Source: Sphingomonadaceae bacterium
GTDB taxonomy: Bacteria > Pseudomonadota > Alphaproteobacteria > Sphingomonadales > Sphingomonadaceae
Direction: 5' to 3'
Assembly: GCA_027533105.1 (NCBI GenBank)
Contig: JAPZTW010000003.1
Span: forward strand, 62,001 to 126,000
DNA: 64,000 nucleotides
Part shown: positions 54,162 to 64,000 of the stretch, piece by piece
Layout of the letters: each line of letters begins with the position of its first letter
How positions within the stretch are numbered: position 1 is the first letter of the stretch
Notes under the pieces: model-generated
Database searches by the model: none
What the model was told of the DNA's origin: nothing
What the model saw: only the letters and a program-made list of their open reading frames with translations
Made by a program: the position numbers and the translations under genes

Positions 54162-54679
54162 TCCGGCTGTGTTTCCACGGCGCGGAAAGCACCGGCAAAT
54201 CGACCCTGATCGCCCGGCTGTCGGGCGAGCTGGGCCTGCCCTTCGTCCCCGAATATGGCCGCGAATGGGCCGAGACGCGGGGTACGGACTTTACCCCCGA
54301 AGCTCTGCTGGCAATCGCCGCCGGGCAGGACGCGGCGATGCGCGCGGCGGCGGCGGGCAGTCCGCCGCTGCTGCTGCTCGATACCGATCCGCTGATGACC
54401 GCGGCCTGGTATGCCATGCTCCATGGCCAGGTGCCGCCCGCCCTGCTGGCTTATGACAAGGCCGAGCATTATCTGCTGTTCGATCCCGATGTGCCGTGGG
54501 TGGCCGATGGCACCCGCTTCTTCGGCACGGCCGAGGACCGCGCGCGCTTTGCCGCCCTGGCCGAGGAACTGCTGGTGCGCAGCGGCGCACCCTTCACCCG
54601 CATCGGCGGCACCTGGGCCGAACGTGAGGCCCAGGTGCGCCGGGTGCTGGCCGAGATCGGTTACTTGCCGATCCGGTAG
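54158..54679 (+). CDS. NadR-like nicotinamide riboside kinase (AAA P-loop)
   Basis: 173 residues. P-loop GAESTGKST at residues 8-16, then PEYGREWAETRG and a Walker B-like LLLLDTDPLMTAAWY. This matches the kinase domain of NadR without the adenylyltransferase or HTH domains. It phosphorylates nicotinamide riboside taken up by PnuC, trapping it for NAD synthesis. The 3' end overlaps the convergent barrel-protein gene by 19 bases. Confidence 0.88.
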   Translation: MIRLCFHGAESTGKSTLIARLSGELGLPFVPEYGREWAETRGTDFTPEALLAIAAGQDAAMRAAAAGSPPLLLLDTDPLMTAAWYAMLHGQVPPALLAYDKAEHYLLFDPDVPWVADGTRFFGTAEDRARFAALAEELLVRSGAPFTRIGGTWAEREAQVRRVLAEIGYLPIR

Positions 54680-55425
54680 ACCAGTTGCAGGCCGCCCCCG
54701 ATGTTGGGGCTGCCATCGCTGAGGCCGGTATAGGCATAGCCCTGCAGCCGGAAGGCGTCGGTCAGCTTGTAGCCGAGTGAACCGGTCAGCTCGCTGCGGT
54801 TCGGCAAGGTCGGCAGGGCCGCGTCGCGCCAATCGTAATCGAGGCCCAGCGTCACCTTGCCGACGGTGTGATAGATGCCCGCGCCAGCCTGCCACACGTC
54901 CTGCAGCGGGAAGGCCGCCGAGGAGCCATTGAAGCGCCGCCCGCCGCGCAGGCTGACGCTGGTCTGGCCGAACACCTTGGTCAGCTCCGCCTCGGCAGTG
55001 AAATCGGTGGTGCCGGTGCCAAGCCCCTTGCTCTCCGAGGCGGTCGGCAGCTTCACCTTCCCGATCATGTCGAAGTAGAGCGTATCGGTGACGGGAAGCG
55101 AATAGCCCGCGGCGAGCGAGAGGTCACCGATCCCGCTGCGCGAGGTCGAGCCGCCCGGTCCGGGCAAGGCCCCGCCATCGCCCGGCACCGCCGGCCCATC
55201 GACATGGAGCCACGGCAGCGACGCGCGGACGAAGAAATCACCGCGTTGCAGCTTGATGCCGATCGGCACGGCAACGATCTTGGTATCGGGGGTGATGCCG
55301 TAATCGCCCTCGGAATAGTCAAGGCCCAGGCTGAACTGGGTATAGTCCTCAGCGAGAGCGGGGGTGGCGATGCTGGCACTCGCCAGCAGGGCCAGGGCGG
55401 AGCAGAAGCGGATTGCGCGGGTCAT
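54661..55425 (-). CDS. Exported outer-membrane beta-barrel protein (MetA/phenol-pathway-like)
   Basis: 254 residues. Signal peptide (FCSALALLASASIATPALAE) followed by alternating-hydrophobicity strands and many aromatic strand ends, e.g. TDTLYFDMIGKVKLPTASES and the terminal GLQLVYRIGK. It resembles small transporter-like or surface barrels of the COG4313/DUF3187 kind. Function unknown. It is transcribed toward the kinase gene and is separated by 96 bases from the next leftward gene. Confidence 0.7.
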   Translation of the reverse strand: MTRAIRFCSALALLASASIATPALAEDYTQFSLGLDYSEGDYGITPDTKIVAVPIGIKLQRGDFFVRASLPWLHVDGPAVPGDGGALPGPGGSTSRSGIGDLSLAAGYSLPVTDTLYFDMIGKVKLPTASESKGLGTGTTDFTAEAELTKVFGQTSVSLRGGRRFNGSSAAFPLQDVWQAGAGIYHTVGKVTLGLDYDWRDAALPTLPNRSELTGSLGYKLTDAFRLQGYAYTGLSDGSPNIGGGLQLVYRIGK

Positions 55426-55521
55426 GATGAAGGTCCCCTGATTTGGTTGATGGCGTGGAATGGCGAACGGGGCCGGCCGCCGCCGTGGCGCGCCGGCCGA
55501 CCCGGTCCGGACTGATCGGTG

Positions 55522-56022
55522 TCAGCCACCCCGGCCCGGGGCTTCGGGCCGCTCGGGACGTTCCGGGCGTTCGGGACGTTCCGGGCGCTCCGGTCGTTCC
55601 GGACGGTCAGGCCGCTCGGGCCGCTCCATCCGCTCGCCGGCCGAGGGGCGTTCGGGACGCTCATGCTCGACCTTGGTGACGGTTTCGCCGTCGTCATTGG
55701 TCGTCTTGATCACCCGCGTCACATTGCCGCTGGCGGTGGTGACGGTCTGGATCGTGCGCACCCCGTCCGTCGTGGTCGACGTCGTGCCATCGGGGTTGGT
55801 GGTGGTCGTCGTCGTGGTTTCCCGCGTCCGCAGGACCGTGGCGCCCTTCCCGTTGGCAGTCGGTTCGGCCAGGGTTTCCGTGGTCGTGGTGGTTGTGGCG
55901 GTGGGCGTCGGAGCTGGCGCAGGGGCGGGGCTGCCGCCGCTATCCTGCGCGCTGGCGACCAGTGGTATCCCGCCAATCGTGGCGACGACTGCCAGCAGAG
56001 CTGGCCAGGCCTTCTTGTTCAT
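55522..56022 (-). CDS. Exported low-complexity protein with Arg-Pro-Glu repeats
   Basis: 166 residues. A signal peptide (residues 1-26, ending VASAQ) is followed by Ala-Pro and Thr-rich stretches (33-110) with hexa-threonine runs, then a C-terminal run of R-P-E/R-P-D triplets (about 132-160) ending APGRGG. ATG at 56022 has GGAGGACAT upstream; the frame to 56178 is an extension without a ribosome-binding site. No family recognised; composition suggests a disordered periplasmic or surface protein that could bind anions or membranes. Confidence 0.7.
   Translation of the reverse strand: MNKKAWPALLAVVATIGGIPLVASAQDSGGSPAPAPAPTPTATTTTTTETLAEPTANGKGATVLRTRETTTTTTTNPDGTTSTTTDGVRTIQTVTTASGNVTRVIKTTNDDGETVTKVEHERPERPSAGERMERPERPDRPERPERPERPERPERPERPEAPGRGG
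55543..55629. repeat. 9-bp coding repeat of the RPE protein
   Basis: About nine or ten 9-base units of the type GGACGTTCC / GGGCGCTCC (plus strand) encode the Arg-Pro-Glu run. Unit number can change by slippage without altering the frame. Confidence 0.75.
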
Positions 56023-56226
56023 CGTGATGTCCTCCGTTTGCGACCGGTGCTTGGTTCTGGGGCGCCCATGGCCCGGGGCCAGGCGCACAACGGCGGTGCG
56101 CGTCTTGTGCTGAACGCCAACTTTCCAGCCGTGGTGAATCGCGGCGCGCGCTGACCACCGATCGCAACAGAGCAACACTCTGTCGAGTTGTGTGCAGGAC
56201 TTGCGGCAAGTCGCTTGCGACCGGCC

Positions 56227-56961
56227 TCAGGCCGCCGTCACCGTCACGATGTAGTTGAGCGCCAGATCGTCCGAGAGGTGCAGGCCCTTGAGCGGGGACC
56301 AGGCAATGCCCTTTGGCTCGCCCATGACGAGGCCCACGCCCGTCAGCAGCTCGCCCAGTTCCTCGGGCGTCACGAAATCGTCCCAGTGATGCGTGCCGCG
56401 CGGAACCAGGCCGAGCCGCTCCGCCCCTTCGACCATCAGCAGTCGCGACTTGGTGGTGCGGTTGGGGGTGGAGAGCACCATCAGCCCGCCGGGAGCGAGC
56501 GCGGCCTTCAGCGCGGCGAGGAAGGCCGGCTTGTCGGCCACGTGCTCGATCACTTCCATCGAAGTGACCAGATCGAACCCGGCGAGGCCCAGTTCGGCAA
56601 CATCGCCACAGCGGTAATCGATCGCGAGGCCGCCCCCCGCCGCATGGGCGCTGGCGACGGCAATGTTTTCTTGGGCCGCGTCAACCCCGGTTACCGCCGC
56701 GCCCAGCCGCGCCAGCGGTTCGGCCAGCAGCCCCGCCCCGCAGCCGACATCGAGCGCGCGCTTGCCCGAAAGCGGCCGAACCCCGCGCGAATCGGTGCCC
56801 CAATGGGCGTCGATCGCCTCACGGAGAAAGGCGAGCCGCACCGGGCCCAGCTTGTGCAGCATGGCCGAGGAGCCGTTCGGATCCCACCAATCGGCCGCCA
56901 GACGGCCAAAATGGGCGGCTTCTTCGGGCCGAATGGTCGCTCTGGAGGTTGCATTGCTCAT
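56227..56961 (-). CDS. ubiG: Ubiquinone biosynthesis O-methyltransferase
   Basis: 244 residues, SAM methyltransferase. Motif I ALDVGCGAGLLAEPLARLGA (about 69-88), acidic loop V-T-G-V-D-A, motif II D-L-V-T-S-M-E-V-I-E-H-V and the UbiG block NRTTKSRLLMVEGAERLGLV with THHWDDFVTPEEL. It methylates both O positions of the ubiquinone ring. It diverges from lysC, as in several alphaproteobacteria. Confidence 0.95.
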   Translation of the reverse strand: MSNATSRATIRPEEAAHFGRLAADWWDPNGSSAMLHKLGPVRLAFLREAIDAHWGTDSRGVRPLSGKRALDVGCGAGLLAEPLARLGAAVTGVDAAQENIAVASAHAAGGGLAIDYRCGDVAELGLAGFDLVTSMEVIEHVADKPAFLAALKAALAPGGLMVLSTPNRTTKSRLLMVEGAERLGLVPRGTHHWDDFVTPEELGELLTGVGLVMGEPKGIAWSPLKGLHLSDDLALNYIVTVTAA

Positions 56962-57038
56962 GCGCCCTCCCTAACAGGGCGCGCGCTGCGGGGCGAGGGG
57001 TCTCGCGGGCAAGATTATTGCGGAAAGGTGCGTTCGGC

Positions 57039-58304
57039 GTGGCCCGCATCGTGATGAAATTCGGTGGCACATCGATGGCCGGATCGGAACGGATCCGCCG
57101 GGTGGCCAATATCGTCCGCCGCCAGCAGGCCGCCGGGCACGAAGTGGCCGTGGTCGTTTCGGCCATGGCGGGTGAGACCGACCGGCTGGTCAACTTCTGC
57201 CGCGAGGCGAACCCGCTCTACGATCCGGCCGAATACGACGTGGTCGTCGCTTCGGGCGAACAGGTCACTTCGGGCCTGCTCGCGCTGACGCTTCAGGCGC
57301 TGGGCTGCAAGGCGCGTTCGTGGCTGGGCTGGCAATTGCCGATCCGCACCGACGATGCCCACAGCAAGGCCCGCATTGGCGAGATCGACAGCGATGCCCT
57401 GCTGGCCTCCATGGCCGCTGGCGAAATCGCGGTAATCCCCGGCTTCCAGGGCGTGACCGAGGATAACCGCATCACCACGCTGGGCCGGGGCGGTTCGGAT
57501 ACCTCTGCCGTGGCCGTGGCCGCCGCGATCAAGGCCGACCGGTGCGACATCTACACCGATGTCGACGGGGTCTATACCACCGACCCGCGGATCGTCGCCA
57601 AGGCGCGCAAGCTGAAGTACGTGACTTACGAGGAAATGCTCGAACTGGCCTCGGTCGGTTCAAAGGTGCTGCAGACCCGCTCGGTCAGCCTCGCCATGAA
57701 GGAAGGCGTCCGGGTTCAGGTGCTGTCGAGCTTTATCGACGATGACGCTACCCCGGCCGACGAAATCCCCGGCACGATGATCGTGAGCGACGAAGAACTT
57801 GAAGGATTGGACATGGAAAGCCAGCTGATCACCGGCATCGCCGCCGACAAGAACGAGGCCAAGATCATCCTGACCCGCGTGCCGGACCGTCCCGGCGCCG
57901 TGGCGACGATCTTCGGTCCGCTGGCCCAGGCCAACATCAACGTCGACATGATCATCCAGAACGTCGGCCGCGACAAGGGCGAGACCGACGTGACCTTCAC
58001 CGTGCCTTCGGCCGACCTGCTGCGCGCGCAGACCCTGCTCGAAGCGCAGAAGGAAGCGATCGGCTACAACCGGATCATCACCGACGGCAAGGTCGCCAAG
58101 ATCAGCGTTGTCGGCGTCGGCATGCGCAGCCATGCCGGCGTGGCCAGCACGATGTTCCGGGCGATGGCCGATCGCGGGATCAACATCCAGGCAATCAGCA
58201 CCAGCGAGATCAAGATTTCGGTCCTGATCGACGAGGACGAGACCGAACTGGCCGTCCGCGTGCTCCACACCGCCTATGGCATGGATGCGGCGGACGCGGC
58301 CTGA
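57039..58304 (+). CDS. lysC: Aspartokinase
   Basis: 421 residues. The amino-acid kinase domain starts IVMKFGGTSMAGSERIRR and contains TTLGRGGSDTSAVAVAAAIK; two ACT domains occupy about 265-421 (ITGIAADKNEAKIILTRVPD and K-I-S-V-V-G-V-G-M-R-S-H-A-G-V). It is the first step to Lys, Met and Thr and is normally feedback-inhibited by Lys/Thr. I chose GTG 57039 with GGAAAGG upstream; the open frame to 56949 adds 30 unlikely residues. Confidence 0.95.
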   Translation: MARIVMKFGGTSMAGSERIRRVANIVRRQQAAGHEVAVVVSAMAGETDRLVNFCREANPLYDPAEYDVVVASGEQVTSGLLALTLQALGCKARSWLGWQLPIRTDDAHSKARIGEIDSDALLASMAAGEIAVIPGFQGVTEDNRITTLGRGGSDTSAVAVAAAIKADRCDIYTDVDGVYTTDPRIVAKARKLKYVTYEEMLELASVGSKVLQTRSVSLAMKEGVRVQVLSSFIDDDATPADEIPGTMIVSDEELEGLDMESQLITGIAADKNEAKIILTRVPDRPGAVATIFGPLAQANINVDMIIQNVGRDKGETDVTFTVPSADLLRAQTLLEAQKEAIGYNRIITDGKVAKISVVGVGMRSHAGVASTMFRAMADRGINIQAISTSEIKISVLIDEDETELAVRVLHTAYGMDAADAA

Positions 58305-58324
58305 GCGGCCCTATCCGAATAGCC

Positions 58325-58873
58325 CTATCCGAATAACCAGGTGCCCATCAGCCGGTTCGGCATGAAGGCGAACAGGCCGGGGATGGTCAGCGCCCCCAGG
58401 TAGAAGCCGATCAGGCCCTTGCGGTGCGCGGCGATATCGTGGCGGCGGGCGGTGCGGATCGCCTGCCAGGCCCCGTGCAGCGTCATCGGCACGAAGATGT
58501 GGATCGGGCTGAACTGCCCGCCATTGATCTGGCGGATAAACAGCGTGGTCAGCGCGGTCACCACCATCAGCGCCAGCCAGACCTTGCCCAGCGCCTTGTG
58601 GCGCGGCGTCCCCTTGCGCGACAGCATCAGCCAGGCCCCCAGCGGCACGGCCGGCAGGACGGTGGCGAGGTGGACGATCACCGCCAGGTCGCGGGTGTTG
58701 TGATGGTCTGGCGCGAGGCCTGCGGCAAAGCGCACCGCCGCCAGCGTGCAGGCCGCCGTGAAACCGACGCCCACCAGCCCGATGGCCGCGCGGGCAATCG
58801 GCCCCGGTTCGAACGTGGCAACAGGATTGGCGCGGCGCGGCGCGGCGGGCTGAAGCGAAGCGGTGGTGGACAT
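58325..58873 (-). CDS. DUF2306 integral membrane protein
   Basis: 182 residues, four or five hydrophobic segments (about 28-50, 62-84, 96-114, 125-140, 150-175) with conserved His residues in VIVHLATVLPAVPLG, GTPRHKALGKVW and H-I-F-V-P-M-T-L-H. This pattern matches the DUF2306 family. The His-rich, membrane-embedded layout recalls quinol- or haem-binding proteins, but no function is established. Divergent from the LytTR gene, with a palindrome between them. GGGGAAACCAGTC precedes the ATG. Confidence 0.82.
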   Translation of the reverse strand: MSTTASLQPAAPRRANPVATFEPGPIARAAIGLVGVGFTAACTLAAVRFAAGLAPDHHNTRDLAVIVHLATVLPAVPLGAWLMLSRKGTPRHKALGKVWLALMVVTALTTLFIRQINGGQFSPIHIFVPMTLHGAWQAIRTARRHDIAAHRKGLIGFYLGALTIPGLFAFMPNRLMGTWLFG

Positions 58874-58988
58874 GACTGGTTTCCCCGATTGGTCTGCCGC
58901 TGTCCTGCCGCCCGGCCATTCACCGGCAAGCGGACTTGCGCGGAATGGCCGCCAGCCTGCGTAAAGCGTTCACCAGCCGGGGTCTTGT

Positions 58989-59011
58989 CCACTTTACGAA
59001 GCGTGAAGTGG
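58989..59011. promoter_or_regulatory. Near-perfect palindrome between DUF2306 and LytTR genes
   Basis: CCACTTTACG-aag-CGTGAAGTGG: 10-base arms with one mismatch. It lies 19 bases before the LytTR ATG and 115 bases before the DUF2306 ATG, a fitting place for an operator bound by the LytTR protein. Confidence 0.65.
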
Positions 59012-59029
59012 CGCTAGTTTGCGGGGCCA

Positions 59030-59827
59030 ATGACCGCCGCCATCCCGCCGCCGCCCAGCAATCCCCTGCGCCAGATCGTGATCGACCTGGCGGTGATGAC
59101 CGCCATCGGCTTCCTGCTGGCCCTGCTCGGTCCCTTCGGGAGCTTCGAGCTGCCCTTTGCCTATCGGCTGATCTACTGGCTGGGCCTCGCCTGGGCTGGC
59201 TATGCCTGTTACCGCCCGATTGGTGGCCTGATCAGCCGGCTCGGCCCGGTGCTCGACCTGCCGCAATGGGCGCTGTGGCTGATCGGCTGCCTGGTGGCGA
59301 CCGTGCCGATGACGCTGGTGGTCTGGCTGGTCAGCACCCTGCCCCCACCGTTGGAATGGCCTTCGCTGGAAGGCTGGCTGGCCACATATGGCTATGTGCT
59401 GGCGATCGGCGTTGTTGTGACCATGGTGTTCTACCTGGTGCAGGGCCAGCCCGCCGCACCGGCAATCGCACCAGCCCCGCAGCCCCCGGCGCCAGCCCTG
59501 CCGGAACCGGTGGCCGATGCCCGCCTGTTCGCGCGCCTGCCACCCCGGCTGGGTACCGACCTGATCGCGCTGGAGATGGAGGACCATTACCTGCGGGTCC
59601 ACACCCGGCTGGGCAGCGACCTGATCCTGCTGCGGATGCGCGATGCGGTGAACGAGCTGGACGGGCTCGACGGCCTGCAGGTCCATCGCAGCTGGTGGGT
59701 GGCGCGCGCAGCAGTCGAACAGGTCGAGCGGGACGGGCGCAACGTGGTGCTGCGGCTGGCGGGCGGGCTGGCAGCCCCGGTTTCGCGCAATCAGGTGCCG
59801 GTGCTGCGGGCGGCGGGCTGGCTTTAA
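59030..59827 (+). CDS. Membrane-anchored LytTR DNA-binding regulator
   Basis: 265 residues. Four hydrophobic segments lie in about 17-140, then an Ala/Pro linker (about 143-165) and a C-terminal LytTR domain (about 168-265) with DLIALEMEDHYLRVHTRLGS, M-R-D-A-V-N-E-L, VHRSWWVARAAV and NVVLRLAGG. LytTR proteins bind direct or inverted repeats with a beta-strand fold. Membrane attachment suggests it senses a membrane signal and regulates the divergent DUF2306 gene and itself. The stop overlaps the convergent TonB-like gene. Confidence 0.87.
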   Translation: MTAAIPPPPSNPLRQIVIDLAVMTAIGFLLALLGPFGSFELPFAYRLIYWLGLAWAGYACYRPIGGLISRLGPVLDLPQWALWLIGCLVATVPMTLVVWLVSTLPPPLEWPSLEGWLATYGYVLAIGVVVTMVFYLVQGQPAAPAIAPAPQPPAPALPEPVADARLFARLPPRLGTDLIALEMEDHYLRVHTRLGSDLILLRMRDAVNELDGLDGLQVHRSWWVARAAVEQVERDGRNVVLRLAGGLAAPVSRNQVPVLRAAGWL

Positions 59828-60618
59828 CGCTTCAGCCCGTAATCGATCCGGATCCGCACCCATTCGCCAACCTTTGACACGCCGCCCACACGGGGTGGCC
59901 GGACCTTGAACTGCCAGGCGGCGGCCAGCACGGCGCGCTGGATGTTCGAGCCTTGCGGATATTCCGAAAGGCCAACGCAGTCCTCCACCCGGAAATCGGG
60001 CGCGGTGCGGCAGGCGATCAGCGCCGATCCGGGGCCGCTGGCGGTCGAGAGATAGCCAGCCAGCTCGCTGTCATAGGGTTCGCGATACCACGATGCGGCA
60101 TACATCGGCTGGCCATTGGGGGCCGAGCCGACCCGCTTGCTGTCGCCCGGCACGCCCAGGTCCGGCGGACCATAGGCGCGCGGCGCGGCGGATGGCGCGG
60201 TGGGCTGGCGCGGCAGGTTGGCAATGTCGAACTGGCTGAGCTGGCTGCGCGACAGCGGCACGATCGCGGGCGGGGGCTCGATGACCGGCGCGGCGCTGGG
60301 CACCGGCACCGGCGGCACATCGCGCGTCTGTTGCAAGGGGCTGGCCTTGCTGGCGGCTTCGGGCCGGGCGCGTTCCGGCTCGGCCTGTGGCGGGGCGGCG
60401 ATATCGACACTGACCAGGCCCGGCGGGCGCTTGGGCGGGGTCTGGTCGACCAGCCCCAGCGACAGGATCGCCAGGACCAGCAGCGCCTCGACCACCAGCG
60501 CCAGGACCACGGCCACGGCGCGCTGGCTGGCGCGCGGGCGCAGCCGGGCGAGGCCGTCGGCGGGAAACTGGCGGAACAGGGAGATCAAGCGGCCTCGACT
60601 ATTGTGGCAGGGCCGCAT
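59824..60618 (-). CDS. TonB-like energy-transducer-type protein
   Basis: 264 residues. One N-terminal membrane segment (about 35-57: VVLALVVEALLVLAILSLGL), a Pro-rich periplasmic region (about 60-155) and a C-terminal domain with SNIQRAVLAAAWQFKVRPPR and the terminal V-R-I-R-I-D-Y-G-L. The layout is that of TonB-family proteins, but the usual P-x-Y-P-x-x-A motif is not obvious and the C-terminal domain is atypical. The ATG has no clear ribosome-binding site, so a later start is possible. Confidence 0.6.
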   Translation of the reverse strand: MRPCHNSRGRLISLFRQFPADGLARLRPRASQRAVAVVLALVVEALLVLAILSLGLVDQTPPKRPPGLVSVDIAAPPQAEPERARPEAASKASPLQQTRDVPPVPVPSAAPVIEPPPAIVPLSRSQLSQFDIANLPRQPTAPSAAPRAYGPPDLGVPGDSKRVGSAPNGQPMYAASWYREPYDSELAGYLSTASGPGSALIACRTAPDFRVEDCVGLSEYPQGSNIQRAVLAAAWQFKVRPPRVGGVSKVGEWVRIRIDYGLKR

Positions 60619-60669
60619 GGCGCGCGGCGGCTGAATTAGCCTTGAATAGCCGGATCGCCCGCGCCGGAA

Positions 60670-60710
60670 AAGCGAAACCCCGCCCCCGGCCGTAGCCGGA
60701 GACGGGGCTG
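60670..60710 (-). terminator. Rho-independent terminator after katG
   Basis: On the minus strand a GC-rich stem (CCCCGTCTCCGGC / GCCGGGGGCGGGG with TACG loop, 60707-60678) is followed by TTTCGCTTTT. It lies about 25 bases after the katG stop. Confidence 0.78.
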
Positions 60711-60730
60711 CTGGTGCGACCCGAGCGGGA

Positions 60731-62938
<2,208 letters not shown>

Positions 62939-62960
62939 TTATCCGGAAAACTTGATTAAA

Positions 62961-62974
62961 ATCACTTCTGTGAT
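62961..62974. promoter_or_regulatory. Short inverted repeat upstream of katG
   Basis: ATCAC-TTCT-GTGAT, 74 bases before the katG start, in an AT-rich stretch (62930-62975). It could be a regulator site or part of the promoter; it does not match an OxyR site that I can recognise. Confidence 0.35.
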
Positions 62975-63070
62975 CGCCTGGTCCGATTTTGCGCACAACC
63001 GGGCGGCTTGCGGCCCGGCACCGCCCCGCCTAAAGGCGCCCGACGCATCGACTCTGCGGGGGGATCAACC

Positions 63071-64000
63071 GTGTACGACAAGACCCATGCCCTGATGGCG
63101 CGCGGCCGCGCATTCCTGGGAACCGAGCACGCGATCCTGTGCGGCGCGATGAGCTGGGTGTCGGAACGCAACCTGGTGGCCGCGATCAGCAACGCCGGGG
63201 GCTTCGGCGTGATCGCCTGCGGGGCGATGACCCCGGAACTGCTCGACACTGAAATCGCCGCTACCCGGGCGCTGACCGCCAAGCCGTTTGGCGTGAACCT
63301 GATCACCATGCACCCCCAGCTGTTCGACCTCATCGCGGTCTGCGCCAAGCACAAGGTCGGCCACGTGGTGCTGGCCGGGGGCATTCCGCCCAAGGGCTCG
63401 GTCGAGGCGATCAAGGAATTCGGCGCCAAGGTGCTGGTCTTCGCCCCCACCCTGGCGCTGGCCAAGAAGCTGCTGCGCTCGGGCGCGGACGCATTGGTGA
63501 TCGAGGGCAGCGAGGCCGGTGGCCACATCGGCCCGGTGGCGACTTCGGTGCTGGCCCAGGAATTCCTGCCCGCGCTGGCCGAGGACCACGTGGTCTTCGT
63601 GGCCGGGGGGATCGGCCGAGGCGACATGATCGCCGCCTATCTGGAAATGGGCGCCTCGGGCGTGCAGCTGGGTACCCGCTTTGCCTGCGCGACTGAATCC
63701 ATCGCCCACCCCGATTTCAAGAAGGCCTTCTTCCGCGCCAATGCCCGCGATGCGGTCGCCTCGGTCCAGATCGACCCGCGCCTGCCGGTGATCCCGGTCC
63801 GCGCGCTAAAGAACAAGGGCACCGAGGAATTCACCGCCAAGCAGGTCGAAGTCGCCCGGATGCTGGACGAGGGCAAGGTCGACATGGCCCAGGCCCAGCT
63901 CGAGATCGAGCATTTCTGGGCCGGAGCCCTGCGCCGCGCGGTGATCGACGGCGATGTCGAGAATGGCTCGCTGATGGCCGGGCAGTCGGTCGGCATGGTC
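63071..64000 (+). CDS. Nitronate monooxygenase/enoyl-ACP reductase II-like flavoprotein, partial
   Basis: 310 codons, open to the window edge, so the C-terminus is missing. TIM-barrel FMN protein: A-I-L-C-G-A-M-S-W-V-S-E-R near 22-34, ISNAGGFGVIACG, phosphate-binding IEGSEAGGHIGPVATSVLAQ (about 143-162) and VFVAGGIGRGDMIAAYLEMG. The GHIGP loop with a His fits nitronate-monooxygenase/FabK relatives. GTG at 63071 has GGGGGGA upstream; an ATG at 63095 is possible. It is a distant paralogue of ipdC at 11615. Confidence 0.85.
   Translation, partial: MYDKTHALMARGRAFLGTEHAILCGAMSWVSERNLVAAISNAGGFGVIACGAMTPELLDTEIAATRALTAKPFGVNLITMHPQLFDLIAVCAKHKVGHVVLAGGIPPKGSVEAIKEFGAKVLVFAPTLALAKKLLRSGADALVIEGSEAGGHIGPVATSVLAQEFLPALAEDHVVFVAGGIGRGDMIAAYLEMGASGVQLGTRFACATESIAHPDFKKAFFRANARDAVASVQIDPRLPVIPVRALKNKGTEEFTAKQVEVARMLDEGKVDMAQAQLEIEHFWAGALRRAVIDGDVENGSLMAGQSVGMV

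Noticed and set aside
55543..55629. Short tandem repeats as a possible CRISPR array
   Set aside because: Units are 9 bases with no spacers and encode an in-frame R-P-E run; no cas genes are present.
58309..58337. Direct repeat CCCTATCCGAATA (two copies) after lysC
   Set aside because: A small duplication over the 3' end of the DUF2306 gene and the short lysC downstream gap; no functional sign.

Overview
The window is high-GC DNA with dense, mostly head-to-tail operons and very short or overlapping gene junctions. The gene content (TonB-dependent receptor with SapC/cupin/tryptophan-halogenase partners, UbiG, EmrAB-like pump, rpmI-rplT, pheST, lysC, aroC) and the protein style point to an alphaproteobacterium of the order Sphingomonadales (Novosphingobium/Sphingobium-like). 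This is inferred from gene content, not from a marker-gene search.

Positions 1-23001 are a steroid-catabolism island. A leftward block holds a SnoaL-like protein (cut by the window edge), a 3-ketosteroid delta4-(5alpha)-dehydrogenase, the acylating aldehyde dehydrogenase/aldolase/hydratase trio HsaG-HsaF-HsaE, flavin reductase HsaB, meta-cleavage hydrolase HsaD and hydroxylase HsaA. From a shared divergent promoter region (6993-7165) a rightward block runs through an SDR, extradiol dioxygenase HsaC, IpdA-IpdB, an EchA20-like ring hydrolase, IpdC, enoyl-CoA hydratase, four acyl-CoA dehydrogenase subunits in two large/small pairs, thiolase FadA6, two SDRs (one IpdF-like), a MaoC hydratase, a delta5-3-ketosteroid isomerase with its whole catalytic triad, and acyl-CoA ligase FadD3. 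Together they cover opening of the A/B rings and dismantling of the C/D rings (HIP-CoA pathway). A decayed serine-hydrolase pseudogene closes the block.

Positions 23787-37340 are a leftward beta-glucan utilisation locus: TonB-dependent receptor, SapC-like protein, JmjC-type cupin, flavin-dependent tryptophan halogenase, GH16 laminarinase, LacI regulator, two MFS transporters and a GH3 exo-glucosidase. A shared palindrome (GTGAACGTTCAC type) lies upstream of both the receptor gene and the GH3 gene and is the probable LacI operator.

Positions 37408-49835 are mostly housekeeping: a variant type II dehydroquinase, MarR-EmrA-EmrB efflux operon, MaoC, PurU, a gamma-glutamylcyclotransferase-like protein, rpmI-rplT, an AraC regulator, pheS-pheT, a dispersed inverted repeat, aroC and a small monooxygenase.

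Positions 49863-53294 are a lower-GC integrated element that splits a host ArsC/YffB-family gene. It has recognisable attachment sites, a broken serine recombinase, an H-NS-like oligomerisation fragment, a SEC-C-motif protein, an intact ArsC-like gene, and three copies of a diverged repeat module.

Positions 53580-64000 hold pnuC and a nicotinamide riboside kinase-like gene, an outer-membrane barrel protein, an Arg-Pro-Glu repeat exported protein, ubiG, lysC, a divergent DUF2306/LytTR pair with a near-perfect palindrome between them, a TonB-like protein, katG, and a nitronate-monooxygenase-like gene running off the right edge. I saw no rRNA or tRNA gene and no CRISPR array.
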